Assembly (NCBI GenBank): GCA_033283265.1
Contig: JAWMQN010000002.1
Coordinates: forward strand, 186,001 to 250,000
Source: Mangrovimicrobium sp033283265
GTDB lineage: Bacteria > Pseudomonadota > Gammaproteobacteria > Pseudomonadales > Halieaceae
Direction: 5' to 3'
DNA: 64,000 nucleotides
How positions within the stretch are numbered: position 1 is the stretch's first letter; each line of letters starts with the position of its first letter. Made by a program: the position numbers and the translations under genes. Below the pieces are notes generated by a model, which made no database searches, was not told the origin of the DNA, and saw only the letters and a program-made list of their open reading frames with translations. Below, one piece after another: positions 49,396 to 57,066 of this stretch.

Positions 49396-50917
49396 GGCGC
49401 AGGCGATTGCGCAAGGCGGAGGGCGAGACCTGCAGGTACCTGGCCGTCGCCTCGACATCCCCCCGGTGGCGCGCCAGCACCTCGCGCAGTTCCCGCTCGT
49501 CGATGTCCGAGGCCAGGCGAAACTCCCCGGAGCGGTGGATCCGCCGGTAAACCGCCTGGCGGCTGACCCCCAGCGCCAGGGCCACCGCCGCCGTCTCGAA
49601 ACCACAGCGCTGCATGACCGCGCGGAACTCGTCTTCATCGACCTCGGCAAGCCGCGCTCGCGCCGGCGACTCACCTGCGGCGGCGACAGCCCGGTCCTCG
49701 CCCTGTGCCGCGAACGCCTCGCGCAGCGCCACGGGCAATTGCGGCTGCCCTGCCTGCTGCAGGAGCAGCTGCGCCGCGTAATTCGCCAGCTGGCGGACAT
49801 TGCCCGGCCAGTGGTAGCGGCTGAACTCGTAGAACAACTGCGCCCAGGCCGCAATCACCTCCGGCCGGCTGTGCGCCGTGGGCAGCGGGTCCTCGCGCCC
49901 CTCGAGCACAGCGGTTTCACGGATGAAGTGGCGCAGTAACTCGCCGATGTCCGCCGGGTGTTCACGCAGTGCCGGCAGGTTGATTTCAAATGCCCCCAGG
50001 CGGTAGCGCAGGGCGCTTCTGAAATTGCTGCCGGCGCCGTCGAGGCGGGCGTCGGTGGCGGAAATAACCCGCAGTTCGACGCGCCGCACCGGGCCGCCGA
50101 CACACTGGATTTCCCTTTCCTGCAGGGCGCGCAAGAGCTGCGGCTGCACCTCCTCGGGGGTGTCGCCGACCTCGTCGAGAAACAGGGTGCCGCCCTGGGC
50201 CTGCGGGAAGTAGCCGATGTGTTCGCGCAGGGCGCCGGTGTAGGCGCCGCGCGCACTGCCGAACAGCGAGGCCGCTGCGAGCCCCGCCGGGATGGCGGCC
50301 ATGTTGACCGCGACAAATGGCCGCCCGGCCCTGGCGCTGAGGCGGTGAATGGCCCGCGCCACCAGTTCCTTACCAGTGCCGTTCTCCCCGCGCACCAGCA
50401 CATCGCGCTGGCTCGCGGCGGCGCGGACAATCTGGTTGCGCAGGTATTGCAGTGAGTCACTGCCTCCCACCAGGTCGCAGCCCGGGGGTACGCCGGCATC
50501 GGGCATCTCCACGCCCTGCAACAGCAGGACTACCGAGTGGGCGAAAAGCAGCGGCACCCCGGCGCGCAGCCGCTCGGCGCACAGCACCTGCTCCCCCGCC
50601 AGCTCCTCACCATCCAGCCAGCAGGGACTGGCCTTCGCCGGGCGCTGCAACAGCAGGCCATGCTCCAGCGCCCGGATACGCAGTGCGCAGCGGCTCAGGT
50701 AGGGATCGTCGAGGGGCATGCCGGCGTCGAAACCCGGTCCATGGCGACCGATCGACTGGGTTTCGCCGCTGTCAACGCCGAGCACGGCGCGCTCGCCGAT
50801 ACGCGCGCTGTCCGGGTGAAAGATGATTGTCAGGCAATAACGGGTTTGCAGCTGGTAAGCAGCGCTGTAATCCCTGAGGCTGGGCAGGGTTTCATCGCCG
50901 CGAGGGGACTCGTGCAT
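49376..50917 (-). CDS. FHA-domain sigma-54-dependent activator with two Fis-type HTH motifs
   Basis: The 513-residue protein has an FHA-like N-terminus (about 45-130: SIGRHGPG, DDPYLSRCALRI) and a sigma-54 AAA+ domain with P-loop GENGTGKE (177-184), GAYTGA in the GAFTGA position (224-229), Walker B LFLDE (245-249) and WPGNVRQL (370-377). Two Fis-like helix-turn-helix segments follow (about 435-462 and 476-508). GAYTGA occurs in active members, so it should work with sigma-54. FHA domains read phosphothreonine, so the kinase downstream is the likely input. It lies 63 nt after ampE. Confidence 0.9.
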   Translation of the reverse strand: MHESPRGDETLPSLRDYSAAYQLQTRYCLTIIFHPDSARIGERAVLGVDSGETQSIGRHGPGFDAGMPLDDPYLSRCALRIRALEHGLLLQRPAKASPCWLDGEELAGEQVLCAERLRAGVPLLFAHSVVLLLQGVEMPDAGVPPGCDLVGGSDSLQYLRNQIVRAAASQRDVLVRGENGTGKELVARAIHRLSARAGRPFVAVNMAAIPAGLAAASLFGSARGAYTGALREHIGYFPQAQGGTLFLDEVGDTPEEVQPQLLRALQEREIQCVGGPVRRVELRVISATDARLDGAGSNFRSALRYRLGAFEINLPALREHPADIGELLRHFIRETAVLEGREDPLPTAHSRPEVIAAWAQLFYEFSRYHWPGNVRQLANYAAQLLLQQAGQPQLPVALREAFAAQGEDRAVAAAGESPARARLAEVDEDEFRAVMQRCGFETAAVALALGVSRQAVYRRIHRSGEFRLASDIDERELREVLARHRGDVEATARYLQVSPSALRNRLRHAGLAG

Positions 50918-50980
50918 TGCAGTGGCGCTTCCATGGCCTTGATTCCTGGATCACATAGTAACAGCGGGCTGAGCGGGAGC

Positions 50981-51811
50981 TCAACCGAGGATAACCAGCA
51001 CCGCCACCACAACCACCCAGCTCACCGCCGCCCGGCGCACCAGGGCTGCCTGGGTCTCGTTCTCCCGGGCCGCCTCGACCCCGCTGAAATCGTCCCCGGC
51101 AGAGGGGGCCTCGACAGCCGCCTCCGCCACCGTCCACAGGACCTCGCCCGGGGGCATGCCGGCGGCGCGCAGTGCATCCCATAACTCGTCGACACTGGCG
51201 GTGAAGTTACCGGTGAGGGTGAAGGTCGCCGCAAGCAGGCGCGCCGGCACCCAGTCCAGCACGGTGATGACCAGTGCGTCCTGCCTGCCGGCCACGGCGA
51301 ACTGGCACAGGCGATAGCCCAGGGCCCCCAGCGGGCCGAAGACAAGGAAGTAGAAGAGCACCGGGAACCAGCGCTGGTAAGCCTGGTAGAGCAGAACGCG
51401 CTGCACCACCTGATGCACTTCCCGCTCGTCCAGTTCCGGCGCAATCGCCCCCAACTCGGGCAGGACCTGCTGCAGTTCCAGCCAGGCCCCCTGGAAGTCG
51501 CCGCGACGCAGGTGGGCCCGGTATTGCTCCTGCAGGCCATCGCTGTCCAGGCGGCCGAAACTGTAGAGCAGGAGCACGGCGGCAGCGGCAATCCAGGGCA
51601 GGCCGAATAGCAACGACTCGAGTATCTGCAATACCAGCCCAACCACGACGAGCGGCAGCAGCACAGCACAGGCAATTGCCGCCCCGCCGGTCAGGCCGAG
51701 TCCCTCGAGCACTGCGGCCCAGTTGCTGTACCAGCCATCGCGGCGTACTTTTGCGCCGAGGTCCAGGTAGGCGTCGGCAAGCACAGCGATAATCAGGGCG
51801 AGGAAACTCAC
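50981..51811 (-). CDS. ampE: AmpE-like inner-membrane protein
   Basis: The 276-residue protein has several membrane segments and the family pattern MSFLALIIAVLADAYLDLGAKVRRDGWYSNW, with a cytoplasmic helical middle part (LRRGDFQGAWLELQQVLPELGA). AmpE accompanies AmpD and has been linked to beta-lactamase regulation, but its exact role is unclear. GTG at 51811 overlaps the ampD stop by 4 nt. Confidence 0.85.
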   Translation of the reverse strand: MSFLALIIAVLADAYLDLGAKVRRDGWYSNWAAVLEGLGLTGGAAIACAVLLPLVVVGLVLQILESLLFGLPWIAAAAVLLLYSFGRLDSDGLQEQYRAHLRRGDFQGAWLELQQVLPELGAIAPELDEREVHQVVQRVLLYQAYQRWFPVLFYFLVFGPLGALGYRLCQFAVAGRQDALVITVLDWVPARLLAATFTLTGNFTASVDELWDALRAAGMPPGEVLWTVAEAAVEAPSAGDDFSGVEAARENETQAALVRRAAVSWVVVVAVLVILG

Positions 51812-52392
51812 TCTACGCTCTCCCCCTGCAGGCAGTGCAGCCCGGCGCGATAGCGCGCCCAGTCAAAAGCCGGGCCGGGATCGGTTTTTCTACCCGGTGC
51901 GATGTCACTGTGACCGACGATGCCGCCGCGAAGCAGCTGCGGGTAGGCTTTTGCCAGCACATCGGTAACCTGCTGCAACACCCGGTACTGGGTGTCGGTA
52001 TAGGCGATGTCGTCGGTTCCCTCCAGTTCGATGCCGATGCTGAAGTCATTGCAGTTGTCCCGCCCGGCGTGGCTGGACTGACCGGCGTGCCAGGCGCGCT
52101 CGTCGAAGCTGACGAACTGCAGCACTTCGCCGTCGCGGCGGATCAACAGGTGGGAAGAGACCCGCAGGCCGCGGATACTCTGGAAAAAGGGGTCGGCATC
52201 CCAGTCGAGGCAATTGCTGAACAGTTGCTCGATACACTCGCCGCCGAACTGCCCCGGCGGCAGCGAGATATTGTGGATGACCAGCAGGGCCGGCGCCTGT
52301 CCGGGCGGCCGCTGGTCGAAGTTATCGGAAGGCACGCGGCGTGCGCCGCTCAACCAGCCCTCTTCCACGCTGAGTTTATTTTCTGTCCCCAT
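51808..52392 (-). CDS. ampD: N-acetylmuramoyl-L-alanine amidase AmpD
   Basis: The 194-residue zinc amidase cleaves anhydro-muropeptides during cell-wall recycling and so lowers the signal that induces ampC. Zinc ligands are visible as H40 (VIHNISLPPG), H161 and D171 (GHSDIAPGRKTDPGPAFDW), and the family motif HAGQSSHAGRDNCNDFSIGIE is present. No signal peptide, so cytoplasmic as expected for AmpD. The frame opens at 52467; ATG at 52392 gives the usual length. Confidence 0.95.
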   Translation of the reverse strand: MGTENKLSVEEGWLSGARRVPSDNFDQRPPGQAPALLVIHNISLPPGQFGGECIEQLFSNCLDWDADPFFQSIRGLRVSSHLLIRRDGEVLQFVSFDERAWHAGQSSHAGRDNCNDFSIGIELEGTDDIAYTDTQYRVLQQVTDVLAKAYPQLLRGGIVGHSDIAPGRKTDPGPAFDWARYRAGLHCLQGESVE

Positions 52393-52528
52393 GCAATGCA
52401 TATTAGGCCGGCGCGGGTTCCCGCTCAACCGGGCACGCAGCGTCCGCGATCTCCACATGCCGCACACTTCACAAGCCCGGCCACACTGCTACAATTCGCA
52501 ACCCCTGAACCTGCGCCGGTTTTCCAGC

Positions 52529-53377
52529 ATGAGCACCCCTGCCGCAAACCCACCCGCCGCGGACGTGATCCGCGACAACGTACTCGCCGCCCTCGCCGAG
52601 GATGTCGGCGATGGCGACATCACCGCGGCGCTGATCCCGGCGGACACCTTCGCCCGTGGCAGGGTCATCACCCGGGAACCCGGGGTGCTCTGCGGCCGGC
52701 CCTGGGTAGACGCGGTATTCGCCGCCGTCGACAGCACCATCCGCCTCGCGTGGCAGGCCAGCGACGGCGATACGCTCAGCGCCGACCAGGTCCTGTTCAC
52801 CTTCGAGGGGCCGGCCCGCAGCCTGCTCACCGCCGAGCGCGCGGCGCTGAATTTCCTGCAGCTGCTCTCCGGCACCGCCAGTACCTGCCGGCGCTACGCG
52901 AATATCGTCGAAGGCACTGGCGTGCGCCTGCTCGACACCCGCAAGACCATCCCCGGGCTGCGCATAGCGCAAAAATATGCGGTGAGCTGCGGCGGCTGCT
53001 TCAACCACCGTATCGGCCTCTACGACGCCTACCTGATCAAGGAAAACCACATCAACGCCTGCGGCGGCATCGCCGGAGCCGTGGCGACCGCCCGGCGCAA
53101 CGCGCCGGGCAAGCCGGTGGAAGTGGAGGTGGAGTCGCTGGAGGAACTGGACCAGGCACTGACGGCCGGCGCGGACCGCATCATGCTGGACAACTTTCCG
53201 CTGGAAGCGATGCGCGAGGCGGTGAGCCGCACCGCAGGGCGCGCCGAACTGGAAGCCTCGGGCAACGTCACCGATGCCACCCTGCGCCCCATCGCCGAAA
53301 CCGGCGTGGACTTCATCTCCATCGGCGCACTGACCAAGGACTGCAAGGCGCTGGATCTCTCCATGCGCCTGCTGTAG
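52529..53377 (+). CDS. nadC: Quinolinate phosphoribosyltransferase NadC
   Basis: The 282-residue enzyme makes nicotinate mononucleotide from quinolinate and PRPP in NAD synthesis. Motifs are ALAEDVGDGDIT, ERAALNFLQLLSGTAS, LLDTRKTIPGLRIAQKYAVSCGGCFNHR and LIKENHI. The lower part has VEVEVESLEELDQAL and MLDNF. ATG at 52529 is the family start. It diverges from ampD, a common arrangement in Gammaproteobacteria. Confidence 0.96.
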   Translation: MSTPAANPPAADVIRDNVLAALAEDVGDGDITAALIPADTFARGRVITREPGVLCGRPWVDAVFAAVDSTIRLAWQASDGDTLSADQVLFTFEGPARSLLTAERAALNFLQLLSGTASTCRRYANIVEGTGVRLLDTRKTIPGLRIAQKYAVSCGGCFNHRIGLYDAYLIKENHINACGGIAGAVATARRNAPGKPVEVEVESLEELDQALTAGADRIMLDNFPLEAMREAVSRTAGRAELEASGNVTDATLRPIAETGVDFISIGALTKDCKALDLSMRLL

Positions 53378-53389
53378 GCCTGGATCCCG

Positions 53390-53869
53390 CTAGAGCAGCG
53401 GTCCGGCGCTGACGATCACCCCGTTGTTGTCGGCGTAGACGTATTCACCGGGCGCGATAGTGACACCGCCCATGCTGACCGGCACATCGCGCTGGCCCAT
53501 GCCCAGCTTTTCGGTTTTCAACGGCGTGGTGCCGAGGGCCTGCACGCCGAGGGCGATGCGGCCGATTTCGTCGACGTCGCGAATGACGCCGTGGATCACC
53601 ACCCCCGCCCAGCCGTTGGCCGCGGCTTTTTCCGCCAGCATGTCGCCGAGCAGGGCGCGGCGCAGGGAGCCGCCGCCGTCGACCACGATCACCCGGCCCT
53701 CGCCGGGCTCGTCGATGCAAGCCTTGACCAGCGAATTGTCCTCGTGGCACTTGATGGTCACGGCGGCGCCGCCGAAGGCCTTGACCCCGCCGAAGTTGCG
53801 AAACTGCAGTTCGATGGCGCGCGCCTGGGGGTGGTCATCGGTCAGGTCTGGGGTGGAAATCCCGGGCAT
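53390..53869 (-). CDS. rraA: RraA family protein (RNase E activity regulator-like)
   Basis: The 159-residue protein matches RraA (FRNFGGVKAFGGAAVTIKCHEDNSLVKACIDEPGEGRVIVVDGGGSLRRALLGDML, then GVVIHGVIRDVDEI). RraA binds RNase E and slows RNA decay; close relatives are aldolases, so an enzyme role cannot be excluded. ATG at 53869 follows a GGAG element. It is 19 nt after the acyl-CoA dehydrogenase gene on the same strand. Confidence 0.9.
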   Translation of the reverse strand: MPGISTPDLTDDHPQARAIELQFRNFGGVKAFGGAAVTIKCHEDNSLVKACIDEPGEGRVIVVDGGGSLRRALLGDMLAEKAAANGWAGVVIHGVIRDVDEIGRIALGVQALGTTPLKTEKLGMGQRDVPVSMGGVTIAPGEYVYADNNGVIVSAGPLL

Positions 53870-53888
53870 GGTGGTGTTGCTCCTCGCG

Positions 53889-55658
53889 TCAAATCTGGTC
53901 CAGTGGGTAATCGCGCAGGCTGCTGCCGCTCGCGCCGACCACGCCGGCGTGGCCCTGGCAGCGCGGCAGGATCTGCTCGGCGTAGTAGCAGGCAGTGTCG
54001 ATCTTGGTGCTGTAGAAGGGATTGTCGGAACCGGCGGCAATCTGCCGTGCGGCGACCAGCGCGCCGCGCGCCAGCTGCCAGCCCCCGAACAGGTAGCCGG
54101 TCTGCATGAGGTAGTCGAAGGCCGCGCCAAGGGCGGTCTCGGGTGAATCCTTGAGCGCCTGCAGGATGAAGCCGGTGGAGCGCTCCTGGGTCGCCAGCGC
54201 CACTTCCAGTGCCGCGGCAATCGCAGCGAGCTTGCTGTCACCCGTGGATTGCAGGCCGGGAATGAACCCGCGAATCTCTTCCAGCACCGCACCCATCGCT
54301 GCGCCGCCATCGCGGCCGAGCTTGCGCCCGACGAGGTCCGCCGCCTGGATACCGTTGGTGCCCTCGTAGATCGAGGAGATGCGCACGTCGCGCAGGAACT
54401 GCGCCGCGCCGGTTTCCTCGATGTAGCCCATGCCGCCGTGCACCTGCACCCCGAGGGAGGTGACCTCCTGGCCGACCTCGGTGAGCCAGGCCTTGATGAT
54501 CGGGATCATCAGGTCGATGCGCACCTGGTTGCCGGCGCGCTCGCCCTCCGGGCCGCGGTGGGCGAGATCGAGGGTGATCGCCTCGGCGTAGGCCAGTGCG
54601 CGCATGGCCTCGATCAGGGATTTCATGTTGAGCAGCATGCGCTTGACGTCGGGGTGCTGGATGATCGGCACCCCGCCCTGCACCCGCTCGCGGGCGTAGG
54701 CGGCGGCCTGCTGGAAGGCGCCCTCGGCGACCCCCAGGCCCTGCACGCCCACCTTGAGGCGGGCCTCGTTCATCATGGTGAACATGCAGGCGAGACCGCG
54801 GTTCTCCTCGCCGAGCAGGTAGCCGATGGCGCCCTCGCCGTCGCCGAAGGCCATGACACAGGTCGGGCTGCCGTGGATCCCCAGCTTGTGCTCGGTGGAG
54901 ACCGGGTAGACGTCGTTGCGCTCTCCCAGGCTGCCGTCCGCATTGACCAGGTACTTGGGCACGATGAACAGGGAGATGCCGCGGCTGCCCTCGGGAGCGT
55001 CCGGCAGTTTGGCCAGTACCAGGTGGATGATGTTTTCCGTCGCCTCGTGATCGCCCCAGGTAATGAAGATTTTCTGCCCGCTGATGCGGTAGTGATCGCC
55101 CTCGGGCACGGCGCGGGCCTTCATCACGCCGAGGTCGGAACCGGCGCCAGCCTCGGTCAGGTTCATGGTGCCCATCCATTCGCCGGTGTGCATTTTCTCC
55201 AGGTAGGTCGCTTTCTGCTCGTCGCTACCGTGGGCGGCGATGGCCAGCGCCGCGCCGCTGCTCAGCATGGGTGCAAGGGCCAGCGCCATGTTGGAGCCGT
55301 TCCACATCTCGTGGCCGGCGGTGGCGTAGATCTCCGGCAGCCCCTGGCCGCCGTGGTTCGGGTCGGCGGAGATGCCGATCCAGCCGCCCTCGGCCATCTG
55401 CCGCAGGGCGTCGTCGAAGCCTGGCGAGGTCTGGATCCTGCCGTCGGCGCAGGTCACCGGGTGCAGATCGCCCTCGCGGCGCAGCGGCGCCAGCACTTCT
55501 CCTGCCAGCTTGGCCGCCTCGTCGAGGAGCGCGGAAGTCAGCTCGGGACCAACCCCGAAATCGCTGAAGCAATCTACCGCGCCGAGTGCCGTGGCGGAAT
55601 CCAGTACCTCATCGATCAGGAATGCCATGTCCTCAACGGGTGCACGGTAGCTTGTCAT
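53889..55658 (-). CDS. Acyl-CoA dehydrogenase, long DmdC-like type
   Basis: The 589-residue flavoenzyme has an extra N-terminal segment, the FAD/substrate motifs MNLTEAGAGSDLG and ISGQKIFITWGDH, and HGGMGYIEETGAAQFLRD. The catalytic glutamate is E432 in YEGTNGIQAADLVGRKL. A C-terminal extension follows. This length and glutamate position fit the 3-methylmercaptopropionyl-CoA dehydrogenase (DmdC) group, which includes many long- or medium-chain enzymes of unknown substrate. It is divergent from the LysR gene, its likely regulator. Confidence 0.88.
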   Translation of the reverse strand: MTSYRAPVEDMAFLIDEVLDSATALGAVDCFSDFGVGPELTSALLDEAAKLAGEVLAPLRREGDLHPVTCADGRIQTSPGFDDALRQMAEGGWIGISADPNHGGQGLPEIYATAGHEMWNGSNMALALAPMLSSGAALAIAAHGSDEQKATYLEKMHTGEWMGTMNLTEAGAGSDLGVMKARAVPEGDHYRISGQKIFITWGDHEATENIIHLVLAKLPDAPEGSRGISLFIVPKYLVNADGSLGERNDVYPVSTEHKLGIHGSPTCVMAFGDGEGAIGYLLGEENRGLACMFTMMNEARLKVGVQGLGVAEGAFQQAAAYARERVQGGVPIIQHPDVKRMLLNMKSLIEAMRALAYAEAITLDLAHRGPEGERAGNQVRIDLMIPIIKAWLTEVGQEVTSLGVQVHGGMGYIEETGAAQFLRDVRISSIYEGTNGIQAADLVGRKLGRDGGAAMGAVLEEIRGFIPGLQSTGDSKLAAIAAALEVALATQERSTGFILQALKDSPETALGAAFDYLMQTGYLFGGWQLARGALVAARQIAAGSDNPFYSTKIDTACYYAEQILPRCQGHAGVVGASGSSLRDYPLDQI

Positions 55659-55806
55659 GGGGATCTCCTCGGAATAGTTAGCTGAAAATAGCAGGCAAGA
55701 TACGGGCCGACCGCCCGGAGTTACCCGGGAAGCCAGGAGGTAAATGTGTATTGGGCTATGGTAACGCGGGGCATATAATTCCCCTTAACAATAGCCTGAA
55801 TTTTTT

Positions 55807-55825
55807 GCATTCGCACTGTGAATGC
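55807..55825. promoter_or_regulatory. LysR-type operator candidate
   Basis: An inverted repeat GCATTC (55807-55812) and GAATGC (55820-55825) with a 7-nt spacer contains the T-N11-A pattern bound by LysR-type regulators. It is 9 nt before the LysR start codon in the intergenic region shared with the acyl-CoA dehydrogenase gene. This position fits autorepression plus control of the divergent gene. Confidence 0.55.
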
Positions 55826-55834
55826 GGAGCCGAC

Positions 55835-56821
55835 ATGAACCTCAACCGGATCGATCTCAACCTGCTGGTGTACCTCGACGCCCTGCTGCGCGAGCGCAAT
55901 GTAACCCAGGCCGCCAACCAATTGAATCTCAGCCAGCCGGCGATGAGCAACGGCCTGCGCCGCCTGCGCGATCTCTTCGACGACCCCCTGCTGGTACGCA
56001 CCAGCGAGGGCATGACCCCTACCGAACGGGCCCTGGAACTGGAGCCGCTGGTGCGCGAGGTGCTGACCAACATCGAGAAAGCGGTACAACCGCGCTCAGA
56101 ATTCGAGCCCGAAGAGGCGCGCCGGGTATTCCGCATCATGGCCAGCGACTACGCCGAGGCCACCCTGTTTCCAGCCGTTCTGGCCAAGCTGCGGGAGCTG
56201 GCACCGGGGATCACCCTGGATATCATGACCCCCTCCGACGTGAGTTTCCTCGACGTCGAACGCGGCAAGGTCGACATGGTGATCAACCGTTTCGATTCCA
56301 TGCCGCAGTCATTCCACCAGATCCTGCTGTGGAAGGACAGCTTCTCCTGCGTCCTCAACGCCGAGCACCCGATGCTGGAAGAATTCACCCTGGAGAACTA
56401 CCTCGCCGGCGACCACGTCTGGGTCAGCAAGACCGGCATGGGCGTCGGGGTGGGCGTCAACCCGGACGACGTCCAGCGCCTCGGCTGGGTCGACCTGGCC
56501 CTCAACAAGCTGGGCAAGAAGCGGCAGATTCGCGTCTTCACCCGCCACTACCAGGCCGCGATGACCCTGGCGGAGCAGAACGACCTGATCGTCACCCTGC
56601 CCACCCGCGCGGCGCTGCTCAAGCGCGACAACCCCCGGGTGGTGCTGCGCGAGCCGCCGCTGGATATCCCGCCGCTGGAGCTGAAGATGGCCTGGAGCCC
56701 ACTGCTGCAGCACAACCCTGCCAACCGCTGGATTCGCAAGCTGGTGACCGATACCGCAAGGGAACTGGACGGACAGCAACCGACGCTGGAACTTGCGCGC
56801 GGCACCACGGCGCCAAAATAA
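55835..56821 (+). CDS. LysR-family transcriptional regulator
   Basis: The 328-residue protein has the N-terminal winged HTH (LNLLVYLDALLRERNVTQAANQLNLSQPAMSNGLRRLRDLFDDPLLVRTSEGMTPTERAL) and a periplasmic-binding-like effector domain. The ATG at 55835 is chosen over the upstream frame because the HTH normally begins within the first ten residues. It is divergent from the DmdC-like acyl-CoA dehydrogenase gene, which it probably controls in response to an acyl or carboxylic ligand. Confidence 0.92.
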   Translation: MNLNRIDLNLLVYLDALLRERNVTQAANQLNLSQPAMSNGLRRLRDLFDDPLLVRTSEGMTPTERALELEPLVREVLTNIEKAVQPRSEFEPEEARRVFRIMASDYAEATLFPAVLAKLRELAPGITLDIMTPSDVSFLDVERGKVDMVINRFDSMPQSFHQILLWKDSFSCVLNAEHPMLEEFTLENYLAGDHVWVSKTGMGVGVGVNPDDVQRLGWVDLALNKLGKKRQIRVFTRHYQAAMTLAEQNDLIVTLPTRAALLKRDNPRVVLREPPLDIPPLELKMAWSPLLQHNPANRWIRKLVTDTARELDGQQPTLELARGTTAPK

Positions 56822-56860
56822 CCGCGCGAGAGTCCTCGTCCCGCGCCCAACCGCGACTAC

Positions 56861-56938
56861 CCGACCAGCCAAACCAGCCCGACCAACCCGAAAAACCCGA
56901 AAAACCCCGGGCGATTTTACTTGTCCTGGAGCCCGGGG
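56861..56938. repeat. Degenerate short repeats and hairpin before glcB
   Basis: Positions 56861-56908 hold a run of imperfect 8-9 nt units (CCGACCAGC to CCCGAAAAA). The last overlaps a perfect 8-nt inverted repeat CCCCGGGC (56905-56912) and GCCCGGGG (56931-56938). Read on the minus strand the hairpin is followed by T-rich CGGGTTTTT units, so it looks like a minus-strand terminator, although no minus-strand gene ends here. Confidence 0.45.
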
Positions 56939-57066
56939 CGTAAGATTCAGGTTATTAATGGCAGTGATAAAAACGATAAATTAGCTAAATCTTACTCGCG
57001 ATCCTAGAATCCGCCCATCAGCAAACCACGCAATTCCTTACCACCCGAGACAACAGGACAGTCAGC

